A DNA stretch of 64,000 nt from Charina bottae (GCA_023362775.1 JALMGJ010000003.1:53731416-53795415); one strand, 5' to 3'; counted from the first letter of the stretch, positions 40,801 to 53,900 are shown. Notes: generated from the sequence alone by a model not told the origin. Numbers and translations: made by a program.

Positions 40801-41550
40801 ATCTTGGATAAGGATCACTCAAAGGCAGTCTACACAAGCTCCTTTTCTATTTTCTATTGTTAATAGTACAGCATACATAACAATAAATATTGCTATGTAT
40901 ACTGTACTATTAACCTGAAAGACATATTCCCCTAGATAAAGTTGTTAGATGTTTGGGGTAAATTACTTCTACTTTACTGTTTTAAGACTAGTATAAGTGT
41001 GTTTTAAAAAACACAGTTCATGCATAGGTATTAATATCTGTACAATATAAGAATATTCATGTTAGCAGCTCCGTCCTACATATTCTAACCACAGCTCCTT
41101 CTGGGCTCTGCAGAGTTACATAATAGCTCGGTGTCATGCTTATAATGGAAGACATTCTACTATAATGCATTTTGTAGTATGGTATAGAAAGGACTGAAAA
41201 ATGTAAAAGGAGAATGAATTTGAAATGAACTCCTTAACCTCCAGTTTCTTCTTAAAATACAAATGTACAAACACTTGTAAATATCAAAAAAAATATTTTA
41301 CTGCAAAGCGTGCAGCAAATTAATTGTTTTCCTTTGTTTACTCTAAATGCTTTTTCCTTTTTTTTACTCTAAATTCATTAACAATTTATGTATCTAATAT
41401 AATGCTGTTTGTTATGTTTGACATGCAGAATAGTTTAGAAAATGGTGATGCTATATTGTAAGAAGTGATTTTAACTTTGCAGACTATTGTTCTTTACAGA
41501 AGTCCTTTGTTGGTTCTTAAGGACTGTACAATCATAATTTCTAAGAGCAA
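40801..41550. other. Unrecognised intervening sequence
   Basis: AT-rich DNA, nothing identified. Confidence 0.4.
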
Positions 41551-41554
41551 GTCC

Positions 41555-42840
41555 CTAACTTTATCTCTAATGGCACATTGCAACTGGAGACAGGCTTCCT
41601 GAACATAGAGGCAAGAGTGATTGGCCATACTAAGCTATTGGCTAAGTATTGGCTAAGACGCCAGGCTTGTTGATCAGAAGGTTGCAAGTTCGGAGGTTCG
41701 AATCCCTAGACCCACGTGACGGAGTGAGCTCCCGCACTAGCCCCAGCTCTTGCCAACCTAGCAATTTGAAAGCATGCAAATGCAAGTAGATAAATAGGTA
41801 CCACTTCAGTGGGATGGTAACAGCGTTCTGCATGCGTCATGCCGGCCACATGACCGTGGAAGCATCTTCGGACAGCACTGGCTCTTTGGCTAATAAACGG
41901 AGATGAGCACCAGCCCCTAGAGTCGGACACAACTGTGTGGGGGAACCTTTACTTTACTAGCTATTGGCTCAGACTTTCTTTCTTTCTCTTGGCCTTGCCC
42001 TCCAACCTTGAGCAACACATTCCAGTCCATGTGAAAACAGGCAGTGGTAGCAAAATCTTGTCCTTGGGCCTTACTCCTGATCTTCTACTTAGCATGGGTT
42101 ATGAACAGGCCAAAGCACTGATCAGACAGCACATGACAATCATAGAGCGTCAGCCTGACCTAGCCAGGGCCCAAAACTTCCTTGTCAGTGAAACCATGGG
42201 GTACTCTGCTTCCATCACAGCATACCTAACCCAGTGGGAAGTCCCTAAGCATAGAAGGGCCTTCGCTCTGGCATGATGTCATGCCTTTTTTGAGGGTTGA
42301 TCAGGGAAGACTCCCTATTTGGAGTGGCAATACTCTTGCAACTCTGGACACATAGGAACAACAGAGCATGTACTTTTCCCATGTTCATATTAATCTCATT
42401 CTACCCTTACAACATAAATATCCAGGGCGCACAGGACAATTTTATACTACCCTGTTGCTTTGTGTATCAACCCTGCTATAACATACAGCATCGCCAGGTT
42501 TTGTGCAGCAGCTCTCAAAATCTAATTGATGGTGTCTTCTGGCTTGTGACTGGGATTCAACATTATAAATTAGATTCACTATGTACCTACCTTGCCATGC
42601 TCCTATACACCCAGTGCTCTCATGCCTCCTTTTAGATTCTCACTAAATCTATTTTTCTTTTGTATACTTAATTTTTCTTATATACACTGTACTTTTAGTT
42701 TATACACTTTATTTGGCTTTTATACTGTATATAACTTTTTAATACTTTTTATCTATTTTATCTCTATGCTTCTTTTCAGTGATAGTACCCCATCCCCTTA
42801 TGCTGGTTTATGACTGTAATAAAGATTGATTTGATTTGAT
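41555..42840 (+). mobile_element. LINE 3' half, same family as 60629-62681, split by a SINE
   Basis: The text before 41643 encodes LETGFLNIEARVIGHTKLLA and resumes after the SINE as QTFFLSLGLALQP, parallel to EAGLLKIE and YWLKLSFFPVGLAPL in the RT ORF at 60699. Further on, SMGYEQAKALIRQ and QWEVPKHRRAFALA correspond to LLGYERALADLKQ and IPKFRRALSLA. The end TATGCTGGTTTATGACTGTAA and TAAAG matches the 3' end at about 62648, followed by a GATTT repeat. Several stops break the frame. Confidence 0.75.
41644..41958 (+). mobile_element. tRNA-derived SINE with BovB-like tail, inserted in a LINE
   Basis: It lacks the first bases of the head and starts near TATTGGCTAAGACGCCAGG. It has a B box GGTTCGAATCC and the tail AGAGTCGGACACAACTG then CCTTTAC. 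An 11-bp duplication AGCTATTGGCT at 41633-41643 and 41959-41969 lies inside LINE coding sequence. Confidence 0.88.
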
Positions 42841-43469
42841 TTGTTGATTCTTTCCTCTTGAATACCAAGTCTTTGTTCCCTTGCAGTCACTTTGCCCTTG
42901 GCCAGACAAAGCAGTTAAGTCTTTTTCTCAAGATAATTCTGCAGGGGCCTTCAACAACGCAGAAAAATTTCATTAGCAAACGAGAAATTTATTTGACTTG
43001 TTCCATATTGCCATTAGATGCCACGTAAAAACTGTTCCACAGCTCTTAGCCTGATTAGTTCGTAAACTATTATCTGTAGTCTCCCTGGAGTCTTAAAACT
43101 TAGTTTTAATCTACAGTATTTTAGTTTGTTAGTGTGAAAAAACAATTTTTGTATAATGTTAACCACCGTGGCTGAATGTAAATATTTGAAAACATTTTCT
43201 CCAACCTGGGCACTCTTAAGATGTGTGGATTTCAATTCCCAGAGTTCTTAGCAATGGCCATGCTGACTGGGAATGCCGGGAGTTGTTGAATAAATCTCGA
43301 GGTGGCCATGATGGGAAATACTGTTTTACATAAGGATGCTCTTGGTTGCTTGACTTGGTTCCATTGTGGAGCAGGCAGAAAGCTGTGCTCTGCTAGTAAA
43401 GCAGAAGTTAACTATGCCCCTTTGTTCTCCAAAAGGGTTCAGATTAGGACTATCGGATCTGAAGTACAT
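42841..43469. other. Intervening sequence with a degraded MITE fragment
   Basis: About 43195-43295 has CTTAAGATGTGTGGATTTCA and GGGAATGCCGGGAGTTG, a diverged relative of the palindromic MITEs at 49153 and 50816. Otherwise unrecognised. Confidence 0.4.
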
Positions 43470-43711
43470 AGTTTGGTCTAGTGGTTAAGGTGCTGGGCTA
43501 GAAACCAGGAGACTGAGAGTTCTAGTCCCGCCTTAGGCATGAAAGCCGGCTGGGTGACCTTGGGCCAGTCACTCTCTCTCAGCCCAACTCACCTCACAGG
43601 GTGGTTGTTGTGGGGAAAATAGGAGAAGGAAGGAGTATTAGGTATGTTCGCCATCTTGAGTTATTTATAAAAATAATAAAGGCGGGATAAAAATTAAAAC
43701 AAAAATAAACA
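43470..43711 (+). mobile_element. tRNA-headed SINE, CORE/MIR-like type
   Basis: The head is GTTTGGTCTAGTGGTTAAGG, the B-box region GAGTTCTAGTCCCGCC, the core GGTGACCTTGGGCCAGTCAC, and the tail AATAATAAAGGCGGGATAAA with an A-rich end. It is the best plus-strand reference copy for this family in the window. Confidence 0.82.
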
Positions 43712-44625
43712 AAGATCCATACAATGGTTAGATGGCAGCAAAGTTGGACAATTTTTTCTATCCGTTTGCTTCCCTCTGGTGGTAGTCCCAGTTCAGATGT
43801 CAGCATGGAAGTCATCTGCAGTCAGAGTGGTTAACAAATCAAAATGCTTTGGAGCCTAATTAACTGCAAGCTTCATTTATAACTTAATCAATCTTATAGC
43901 CTACCTAACCCAAGACTAATCTTGTGGCTTATTATTTTTATTGAGCTATTACTATACTCAACTCTATGGGGGACCGGTTCTACACAGACTAATGCCAACC
44001 TTTGGGTGTAGCTTGAGGAGAAGAGTTCTGCTGGATCAGACCAGTGGTTAAGCTGGTCAGCATCCTGTTTCTTATGTTTAGTCAATCAGGTACCTCTGGA
44101 AAGCTCATGAGCAGTACTCAAGGGCTTCTTATTTCTCCCAAGAGATTCACTCATAATTAGTGTATTTAGGAAAAGGGGCTGAATATATCAAGCAACATCG
44201 TTCTAGAGCATATTATTTCCATATTCTGAGAGATCTAGTATAACCGTGGTGTCTGCAATTTCTGGGAACTAAAATAAATTAACCAATTGACTTAACCACG
44301 TTGTTCATAAGGTGATAAGAACTATCACAACTATCAAAATAGTAAGTGCCATCATCTGACAACCAAAGCTCTTTGAAATTTTGAATATAGTCTTTGAATC
44401 TTTCCTGTTCCTGGACACAAGTGCAACTGCTTTAAAGAATTGAAGACAGGTGCTGCCTTTGTGCATATTTCAAAGCACTTCTCTTGAACTGAATCTGAAT
44501 CATTGCATAGCCCTAATGCTAACTATTTAAATAAAGTGGTAGAAGTGTGGAACTAGAGGCTCATCAACATCTTTTGGTTACATTTTGAGACAGGCAAGCA
44601 CTTGAAGTGCCTGAAGGATTTCTAA
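43712..44625. other. Unrecognised intervening sequence
   Basis: AT-rich DNA, nothing identified. Confidence 0.4.
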
Positions 44626-44627
44626 TG

Positions 44628-44675
<48 letters not shown>

Positions 44676-45230
44676 AATTCGACTTGTATTTACCGCACCA
44701 TCTCCCCGCAAGGGAACTCTGGGCGGTTTACAAAAAATCGAGAGTTAAAATTCAACAATTAAAACAACGTATATAAATATTCTCCAATACAATAAATTTA
44801 AATACAAAATCCAAGATTTGCTGGGTCGATGTTTAAAAGGGCTCTATGGCACCAGCCATCCCCAAGAGGAGCTGTTCCCCCCCCCCACGCAAGGCGGCAG
44901 AACCAGGTCTTTAAGTTCTTTCCGAAGGCCGGGAGCGATGGGGCCTGCCTCACCTCCGGGGGCAGCATATTCCAAAGGGTGGGCGCTACTACTGAGAAGG
45001 CACGCCTCCTTTTAGTTAAAAGTCAACCCAGGGATTATACTGCATCACTTCCTGAAGGCATCTGAATGGCCTGGATTACAGGGGAGTAGAAAAGTGGTTG
45101 ATTGTAATGAAGGTTCAGCATCTGGAGCAATATGACCAGCTACCTTTTGTCAGGATCCAGAAAAGTTCCAGTCTCCATCTGAGCCACCTGCTTGGCCTGT
45201 ACCTGTCAAATTGGGTTGACATAGTTCTCT
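44628..45230 (-). mobile_element. LINE 3' end, L2/CR1-like, reverse, with ATCT microsatellite tail
   Basis: In reverse the element ends CCGCCCAGAGTTCCCTTGCG and then a (TAGA)n run (plus-strand TATC, 44628-44673). Upstream text CACCTCCGGGGGCAGCATATT and GAGAAGGCACGCC parallels the copy at 40320-40385. No intact ORF is present. Confidence 0.6.
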
Positions 45231-46218
45231 CCCTTATCACTAACATTTCAAGGACGAGAGCACAAATCTAGTTGAAAATTGCAATCCATACAAAAAGGCA
45301 TTATGCTAGCTTTAGAACAGCGGATAATCGAAATAAGCATGGATGAGGGTGCTTCATAAATGGCTGAAATATGGTTTTAGGAACTTTGTTGATGTAGGAA
45401 TTTTGGAACAGCTTGGCCAATGGAGGCTTTCACATAAGTCCTTTATAATATTTTAATAATGAACCGCGTTCAAATTCTGTGGATTCATTGATCTTAAGTT
45501 TATGCCCATTCTCCAGTTATTTTGATTAAGGATTCTGGTAGAATGCCAGTAATTTGAAGAACCATCACTACTTAGTGTTATTTTTAATTAAAAATAAAAA
45601 TAAAATAATCCCAAACGTGTAAAGTTACAAAATGTCACTGTACTGTAATATATTAAACTGGGGAGCAGGTAAGAGAAAGAGTTCACAATCTTGAGACTAA
45701 TATGGAAGATTATAATTTAAACATAAAAGAATAAATTTTGGGAATTCATTATTCAGTATGAATAGAGTTAACAAAAAAGTGTAGGTTTCAGCAATAAATA
45801 CATTTTGTTAAGCTTTAAATTGTTCTGAAATGTTTGATTTGTTCTAATTCCTGAAAACCCAGGAAAAAGAAAAGCTTGGTGTAAGTGCTCTTTGGATAGG
45901 TCCATTGTATTTTAGAGCAAAACCATTAAAGTTATGCCTATCAGAATTTTTTACATAGAACTTGCATATGCAGAATAAAGACTTGTCACTCCCATCTGCC
46001 CCCTTGTTTTTCTGAAAGTGTCACATGTACATTGACCTGTAGCATAAGGTACACTCTCCAACTTGATGTTCTCCAGATGTGTGGACTTCAGATTGCAATG
46101 ATTTCTTGTGGTCAAGATGTAATGATTTATTTAAAAATCCATCTGAAATATAGGTAAATAGATATTGTGGAAACTTTCAAGTCCTTAAATTGCAAGTCAG
46201 CACTGCCAGATCCTTATA
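45231..46218. other. Unrecognised intervening sequence
   Basis: AT-rich DNA. A few words near 46065-46095 (GATGTGTGGACTTCAGATTG) may be a MITE relic. Confidence 0.35.
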
Positions 46219-46226
46219 GCCTAAAA

Positions 46227-46460
46227 CAGAGCTTTCCAGACTTTTCATGTTGGTGACACACTTTTTAGATATGCATCATTTCGTGACACACTCTTACAGC
46301 AGGGCATCATTTCATGACACACTCTTACAGCAGGGCACAAGGCAGGCACCAGGACCTGCGCAGAATCCTAGCAGGGCTCAGAGGCAGCAGCAGCCGCGAC
46401 ACACCCAGACACTGCAGCTGACACACTAACGTGTCCCGACACACAGTTTGGAAAGCTCTG
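46227..46460 (+). mobile_element. hAT-like element, family B, copy 4
   Basis: The ends are CAGAGCTTTCCAGACT and AGTTTGGAAAGCTCTG, with an exact 8-bp duplication GCCTAAAA at 46219-46226 and 46461-46468. The interior is a shorter version of copy 1 at 8675 (TTACAGCAGGGCATCATTTC, GGACCTGCG). Confidence 0.92.
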
Positions 46461-46586
46461 GCCTAAAATGTTGAGTGGAGATGAATATATCAAAAATCTG
46501 CCCTATTTTAAGACTCTCGGAATTCATTTGGTCAGATATGTGTATGTTGAGATTCTGATGCAGAAGAAGTGAACAGAATCCTTTTA

Positions 46587-46587
46587 G

Positions 46588-46651
<64 letters not shown>

Positions 46652-46710
46652 TTATTTGGATTTATCCCTGCCCATCTCTACCGTGGTAGACTCTGGGCAT
46701 AGCTGAAATG
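46587..46710 (-). repeat. TTAC microsatellite and LINE-tail remnant
   Basis: About 16 TTAC/CTTA units are followed by GGATTTATCCCTGCCCATC and TAGACTCTGGGCA, the reverse of the common LINE tail. As at 28203, 40013 and 44628, the microsatellite abuts the element's 3' end. Confidence 0.7.
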
Positions 46711-47680
46711 AACAGCTGTCTCAGTGAAATGGGAACAGGAAATGTACCATATCCTATTCAACAGCAAGCATTAGTATACATTTTGAGCAAAATAGGTGCT
46801 AATATCAAAATTATATGCAGTTGGTAATAAGTGCTATTAGAAGCTGGTATCTTTTTACCCATTCAACATCATTTGTCTGTTCTTAAGACTGAATTCTGGT
46901 AAAAGGATTTTGCAATATGCATGTAAATAACCTATTAGACACCTCTTTTTTCCAGCTTGAGTGAGCAAAACACCAGTGTATTTTTCTCTTTCCCTTTAAA
47001 CCAGTTTTAAAATGTGTGTGTTTGTGTCTTTTCTATTTATTGCTTTCATCTTGGATCACCTATTTTTGAAATTGTGAGATGGCAAGTTGATTTGCCCATT
47101 CCTAAGCATCATTGCAGGTGTCAGTAACTGAATCCACATAAATGGAATGGAACAGATAAATGATTGCCCTGTATCAAGATAAGCTGAAAGGGAGCAATTG
47201 AAGTGTTGATCAGCTTGGTAAATAATAAGCCTCTTTGCAGTTCCTAATAGCCTTTTTTGGAGATGATCAGTCATAAAGATAAAAAGCAGATTGATGCTAG
47301 TTTTATTTGATATTATTGGTCATGAAGAAACCTGCAAGTTTGAGCAGAAAATCTAGTTTGGTTATTATTCAGAGGGATTATGTCAAAAGAAATGGAATTG
47401 ATTTGCATGCATTAGGAAGATGGAGAACTACAGAAGGAAAAACAGAGAGAGAACAGAAACAGATAGGTTTAAAGCTCTAAATTATATTTATCTATGCTAA
47501 ACTTTAGTTTTTTAGTTAAACTGTGCAAATTCTTCAACACTAAAGCCACAGTAAGGGGGTACTTCAGTTTTGTCTCTCTTGAACTACTTATTTTCTCTGT
47601 TACTATAATTCTGTTGCTTCAGATTAAGATCAGCCCAGCATATCTTCATTGAAAATGTGCTACTATGGGTGTTCTGATAG
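46711..47680. other. Unrecognised intervening sequence
   Basis: AT-rich DNA, nothing identified. Confidence 0.4.
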
Positions 47681-47683
47681 AGC

Positions 47684-47870
47684 AGAGTTTTCCAAACTGT
47701 GTGTCGGGACACGTTAGTGTGTCGGCTGCAGTGTCTGGGTGTGTCGCGGCTGCTGCTGCCTCCGAGCCCTGCCAGGATTCCACGCAGGTCCTAGTGCCTG
47801 CCTTGTGCCTGGCTGCCTCCAAACCTGCCCTGCCAGGATTCCACGCAGGTCCTAGTGCCTGCCTTGTGCC
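47684..47870 (-). mobile_element. hAT-like element, family B, copy 5, right end lost
   Basis: It starts CAGAGTTTTCCAAACTG and contains CGGGACACGTTAGTGTGTCGG and two copies of CAGGATTCCACGCAGGTCC. It is the reverse of the copy 1 interior. The far terminus is missing, so no duplication can be read. Confidence 0.75.
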
Positions 47871-47879
47871 TTGCTAACC

Positions 47880-49140
47880 AAACGGAATGAGCATAGTAAA
47901 TAAGTCATGTTGCACTTCCACTCAGTACATACCTGAGGCTCATCAAAACAGTGGCTGTAGAGTCTGCTCCACTGTTAGCATCACATGCCTTTTGGCTGGC
48001 CTGTCAGATCCTTGAAGTTCAGATCTCTAATCCTGGTTCTTCATGAAATGCCTCTACTTAGGACTAAGTAACTGCATTTTGGAAACTAGGAGACTATTAG
48101 TGGGCGTAGGTGAGGGGTCCTGTGAACTTGCCGAGGCTGTCAAAGTGGGGTCACTGGCTCCAGTACTGATGGAAGCTCCAACGATGGGGCTGCTGCCATT
48201 TGAGGCTTTGGGTTCCACTTCTTCCCTTCATCCTCATCTGAAGACACGGCCTCTAGCAGGGCCGTAACAGCCAGGCTGGTTTGTCTCTTTTCCCATACTC
48301 CATCTGGGTATCCCTCAAGTTAAACTGTGTGAAATAAAGACACAGGGAAATAGACCCTATCATGATTGTGTTGCTTGCTTAATCCAGAAGAATGAAGAAA
48401 GTAAAAGTATTGTCTCCTTTCAGCTAGGGATGGGGGAGTGATTTTAATTGACAAACTGGCAAATAACCCCCCCCCCCCCCAGTTCAATATTCTTCATTAC
48501 TTTCTGGATACTGCTATGAAGAAAAATGGGGCTCCTGCATCGTAAGGTAAAGATATATTTCAAATACTGTTAAAATGGATTAGCAAAATATGCCCTTTTT
48601 TTTTCCAATGAAAAAGTGGAGGTCTGCTGTTGTCTACCTTTTTAGAAATGTAGAAAGGAGTTGCTGGCAAAAATGGAGGTAGGAGAAAGTAGCAGATAAG
48701 AAAGGAACTTAGGAAACAAAGCACCATTGGAAAGGCCAAGATGGGAGAGAAATGGCTCTGGGGGAGACAGTCTTGTGATTGGTGGGGTGGGGCATGCCTG
48801 GGTCTTCCAACACTCCCAAATACCACTGTAATCATAACCACTGCTGGTCACATGATGATGCCTCCAAGAGAATGGGTGGCAGAGCATAATAGCTTGTACA
48901 TACAGTATCTTGGGATTATCATTGGATGAAAATGGAATTAGGGGGGAAATGCTACTGAATCCAACTTATGGTAACTTAAGACTGCCTCATTCAATGGCTT
49001 GGGGCTAGGGAAGGAACTATTTTGTGCGGCCAGGAAGAAAGTTAGCATTATCAGAGCATGGTTATGCTGTGGTTAGATGCAAGTTGGGGCAGGAACTCTG
49101 TCTCAGATCCTTCTACTATCTTTTCATGTAGACTTACTGG
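47880..49140. other. Unrecognised intervening sequence
   Basis: Contains a C homopolymer near 48469-48480. No gene or repeat is named. Confidence 0.4.
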
Positions 49141-49152
49141 CTTCCTCTAGAA

Positions 49153-49269
49153 CAGTGTTTTTCAAACTTGGCAACTTAAAGATGTGTGGACTTCAACTCC
49201 CAGAATTCCCTGGCCAGCATGGGAGTTGAAGTCCACACATCTTAAAGTTGCCAAATTTGAGAAACACTG
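49153..49269. mobile_element. Palindromic hAT-like MITE, family D, copy 1
   Basis: The 117-bp unit is an almost complete inverted repeat: CAGTGTTTTTCAAACTTGGC at the left and the complement of its relative, GCCAAATTTGAGAAACACTG, at the right. The middle pairs GTGTGGACTTCAACTCCCA with TGGGAGTTGAAGTCCACAC. An exact 8-bp duplication CTCTAGAA lies at 49145-49152 and 49270-49277. Confidence 0.92.
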
Positions 49270-49277
49270 CTCTAGAA

Positions 49278-50470
49278 GTTCCTTTCTGGGAATGTTATAG
49301 GTTCTCTCTAGGCACATAGAGGAGCTTGGGGTGGGAGAAGAAGAAAGTGATTGGGGTGGAAAGGATTCATCATTTTCATCTCTCTGCCACTTCTAAACTT
49401 GAAATTACTTTTGTCCACCCCAAAAATTATCCCAGTTTAGCACAGTTTGCAACTGAAACTATAACTCCTGCCATGTCAGAATTTTGCCTGTGTCTGTACT
49501 TTTATTTTAAGCCAGAAGCAAGCAAATATTGTGGTGGGTCTGTGACCAAGGGCTGCAGGGACCACAGTAACAACGTGATATTACTGAAGGGGACAGAGCC
49601 ATAAATTCCAGTCATTTTTCATTTCAGGGATTGGGGTACCTTGAACGTGAATAGGTTCACTAAACTCCCAGGGACAGTGGCTATGATTACAACTTTAAGA
49701 TTTCATTCAGCGTTATGTTAGTGGGAAAAATACACCAGTATCATTATTCTGTTACTGTTTGGGCAGTTTCCAGTGGAACAGCCAATACAATAAGCTTAAG
49801 CAACACCTAGCAAAAGAAAATTGTAATGAATCCCAGTACAAGTGGGACTAAAGTATTGAACCTGGCACTTGAACAAGGATGAAAGCAGAGATTTTGTGGG
49901 CTGTAGAAGCTTTATGATAGAAAAATGATACCAGTGGGAACAATATTTTGTTATTAAATTGGCATATTATGACTACAAATCATGAGAAGCGAGAAGTAAT
50001 GAAGATCATTTTGATGATGACCTACTCAGTATGATTTTATAAATCAAGCCAATGCTGTACCAATAGGTTGTTCTGTTCCTCTGGGCTGACAGCTATCCAA
50101 ATGAGAGGGGGGAGAATTAGTTCATATCATTTGTGTGCAGCTGAGCTGGATGGTACCAAATGCTGGTACCTGTAATGTGTTTCCATAAGATTTATAGGGA
50201 AATTATAGGTCATTTTTCATTCAGCTTTTTGTGTTGATGTCTCTTTCTTCCTTCCTGCTATAGTCACAAAATGAATTTGCTCAAATCAGTTGCTCTCAGA
50301 AAGGCATTTAGATCTGTCACTACCCAATTATATTGATTTTGCCCATTTTGAGTGCTTGAAACTTGCTTAATAGTTTTGCAAACTAAAGAATGCATGCAAG
50401 GCAGAGATGAAGCATTGGATTTTTAAAAGTCTGATGAACTCTGTGTTATTCTAATATTAAACTTCCTAAT
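49278..50470. other. Unrecognised intervening sequence
   Basis: AT-rich DNA, nothing identified. Confidence 0.4.
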
Positions 50471-50477
50471 CTCTCTG

Positions 50478-50768
50478 TCCTCTGTGCAAGCACCGAGTCA
50501 TTACTAACCCTTTGGAGGGACGCCGCTTTCGCTGACGTTTTCCTTCCAGACTATAGAGTGGGGTAGTTTGCCATTGCCTTCCCCAGTCGTGATTACCTTT
50601 CCTCCAGCAAGCTGGGTACTCATTTTACCGACCTCGGAAGGATGGAAGGCTGAGTCGACCTGAGCCAGCTACCCGAGAAACCAACTTCCGCTGGGATCGA
50701 ACTCAGGTCGTGGGGAGAGTTTCGGTTGCAGTACTGCCGCCTACCACTCTGTGCCACACGAGGCTCAT
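50478..50768 (-). mobile_element. tRNA-derived SINE of a third type, reverse
   Basis: In reverse it starts GAGCCTCGTGTGGCACAGAG and has a B box GAGTTCGATCCCAGC. The body includes CTGGGGAAGGCAATGGCAAAC. It is not the same head as the other SINE families here. Confidence 0.65.
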
Positions 50769-50815
50769 AAACCTCCTAATACTATCGCAATTTTGAATTG
50801 TGAAATGCTATATAG

Positions 50816-50952
50816 CAGTGTTTTTCAACCTTGGCAACTTTTAAGATGTGTGGACTTCAACTCCCAGAGTTCCCCAGCCAGCATGTACTGGCTGGGGAAT
50901 TCTGGGAGTTGAAGTCCACACATCTTAAAGTTGCCACGGTTGAGAAACACTG
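50816..50952. mobile_element. Palindromic hAT-like MITE, family D, copy 2
   Basis: A 137-bp inverted repeat with ends CAGTGTTTTTCAACC and GGTTGAGAAACACTG and a TACTGGCTGGGG-containing centre. The flanks are CTATATAG at 50808-50815 and CTATATAT at 50953-50960, an 8-bp duplication with one change. Confidence 0.88.
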
Positions 50953-50960
50953 CTATATAT

Positions 50961-53900
50961 GAAGATACTGGCTGACTCCTCAGGATCTACTGTTTTATCC
51001 AAGCCGTTGGAAAAAAGGGAACTAAAGGACAGGTGTGGACAGCAAATAATCCTGGAAACTCCATAACCTGTTCCAAGTTCTAATCACTCTGTCAAAGAAT
51101 CTGGATACCACCTAGACAGAAACCAAGCCTCCACCTTTCTGAGAAAGACATGGATAGGTGTACAGGCATTCTGGCGTTATATTTTTCATTATGTAGCTTA
51201 TTACAGGCTGATTAAAGTGTCAGAAACCTATATCCCACTTAGGTTGCTTCTGAGCCCCGCTTACGATACGGGTGTGCTGTTTGAGCATCTCTGTCCAGAG
51301 GAGTTATAAGGTATCATTTGGCAAGCCTCTGTTTGCTGTGCGCTTGCTTTCCTCCCTTTTTTCTCTGGCGCTGCTCAGTCTACAGAGGAGCTATTTAATT
51401 TTGTCATCTATTTTTGCCTGACAGTTTATGGCTTTAATGATAGAAGGCAAGTGGGAGCTGCAAGTAGAGATTGTTACGGTTTGGCTGAAATGAGAACACA
51501 GGATGAGGGGTTGGATGCCAAACCAAAATGCAAAAGACATATCATTTCAACTTGGTCTCATTATTTTTCATTTTGCCCATCTATGTGTACTTGCTTACAC
51601 ATAGGGGACTGCAGTACATGCAACAGGAATCATGTTGAGGGTTTGTAAATATAGGGACCCACATCCTTTATTGTTAATTTCTGATTTAATATGCATCGAT
51701 CGGTTTTATGTGCCTGTATAAGAAATGGGGAAAAATCTATAGGGTTTTCAAGAGTTACTCTTTCCAAAACAGATTTTTTTAAAAAAATGTAATCAGTATT
51801 AATTCAGTCACTTGCACAATCTAAAGACATTATGGAAAAGAGAAGAAAACTTGGATGGAGCTCTATTTTGGATGCTTCTAGTGTGTGATGTATTCAAGGC
51901 AGCCTTTCTCAACCTGCTGGTCTCCAGATGTTGTAGGAAGGTATCATGTCCCCCAGTGGGAAGGGGCAAAGGTTTTGAAGGACCTGCAAGTAGAGAAAAA
52001 TATTCTGAGACAGTTGGAGAACAAGAAAAAAGCAAAGAGTTTTAGCAAGCTGATTGTATTTGCTACTGATTTTAAAAAAGTATGTATACAATTTATAAGT
52101 CATTGAGTCTGCCTTGAATATAATTAGCAGAAGAGAAGAAGTATCCATTTGGTATATGTTAGAAAGGGACCCTTGGCACAAGCTCCTGAACAGTTTCATT
52201 AGGACCTTATCCGGGTGAGATCAGACAGGACATGGATGAGGAACCTGAGATTCCACAGCTTCACAAACCTCAAACTCCTTGTTTGGAGCCTTCAAAGTCA
52301 TTTCTAAGCTCAAAACTACACTAAGAAACCTAGGGAAAGGAGGAAATGAGAACCTGGCCCCAACCAAGGCATAGCCCATGCCTATCCTCTACACCACTAC
52401 CCATCCCCTGTGGCACTGCCCTCTCAAAATTAGGTGTGACCTCCTTTCACTAGAAGTTTGCCCATTTATGAGTTAGGATCTGTCTTCTGCTAAGAAGTAT
52501 CTCTCCCTAACCCAAGCTAAGAACTCAAAGTATCCTTCAAAATAAGATGCCTAGCCAAGGAGCTAAACTGTTCTGGCAGTCGCAGTTTGAAGCTTGCTCT
52601 CCTGTTCTCTCATCTACCGTATAGTCTCAGTGAACTTTCCAGCCTCAGCTGGGGACATATAAGCAGCTCCTTACTTGTTTAGCCTCCGGCTCCCTTTCCC
52701 CCTCCTGAGGAAGACTTTATAGCATGAGGAACCAGCTCTCTTTTCTGCCCAAGCAATGAGTTGGGTTGAAGCCAGGCTATGTAGAAATGCGGGGAGGGAG
52801 TTCGCATGTAGAGGCTTGATAAGGGAATCCAGCAGATGCCTTCTCTATAGGTTTCTCTTGGTTGACCTCTGGCATCACCCATCTCCCTCAAGCTTCTTTT
52901 CCAACCCCCATACTTGCTCCTTCTTCCGAGCAGCCTTTATGCTCAGCAGGCACTGTGTCTACAGGCACTCATACTCTGCTGCTGTGGTTTACTCAAAAGG
53001 AGGATGGTGTTTTTCCTTCACATAATCATTATTAATGTAGCTAATATAAATTTACTTTACATCCTGATTCTGCCCTTTTTGGGAATGTGGTTTCTGGCAG
53101 ATATATCTGTACACACCCTTAAGCAAGTATTTCACATAAACACATTAATTGTGGAAGTATCTCTAGGACTCTCTTTACCTGGAGATGGGAACCTTTAAGT
53201 TGATAAAGTTTGGATAACAAGGCATTGTACAAGATTCTTGTTTGTGTTGGCTATTTTTTTCTATCTACTCTTGGGAGATAGTTGTCTTACATTGAGGCTG
53301 GTCTTCCTTTTGGGTAAATATGATATTTTACTTCAGCTGAAATCTGGCACTATGTCATTTTCAAAGCTGGAAATGAAAGGATCAGCTTACAAAATTTAAA
53401 CCCTGCTGGAGGATACTTTTAAGTGGGGAAACCGAGATAATGTGCATTTTTCCATTAGTTCTATACCTGACTGCCTTTGCCAGTCCATTTCGTATTCCAT
53501 CTGTGTAACCTGCTGGGGCTACAAGCTCCATTTATGATTTTATGGTTATTTCTACTTTAAAAAACTACTGGACATTTAACTAATAAGATGGAGAAGCCAC
53601 AGACAGCCAACACTGCACTGCACTGTGTTTTCCATTTAAAAACTGCAGGGGCAAGCACTTTCATGTTTTAAGAGACTAGTTCCTGAAGTATTGTAGCACT
53701 GGCAGGTGAATCCTGCACTGAATAAACGCACCTTTTTGACATCCAAGTTAAAGTAAAAATTAGTTGAAATTGCTTTGTGTGCATTGTGACTTTTCTGATT
53801 ACACCACAGTCTGTTCTTGAACTTCTAAGCTTGCCTTTGATTGCTGGTTCCTAACATTTAATATTATAGTTACATTTTCTGATGACATTTTTTTTCCTAA

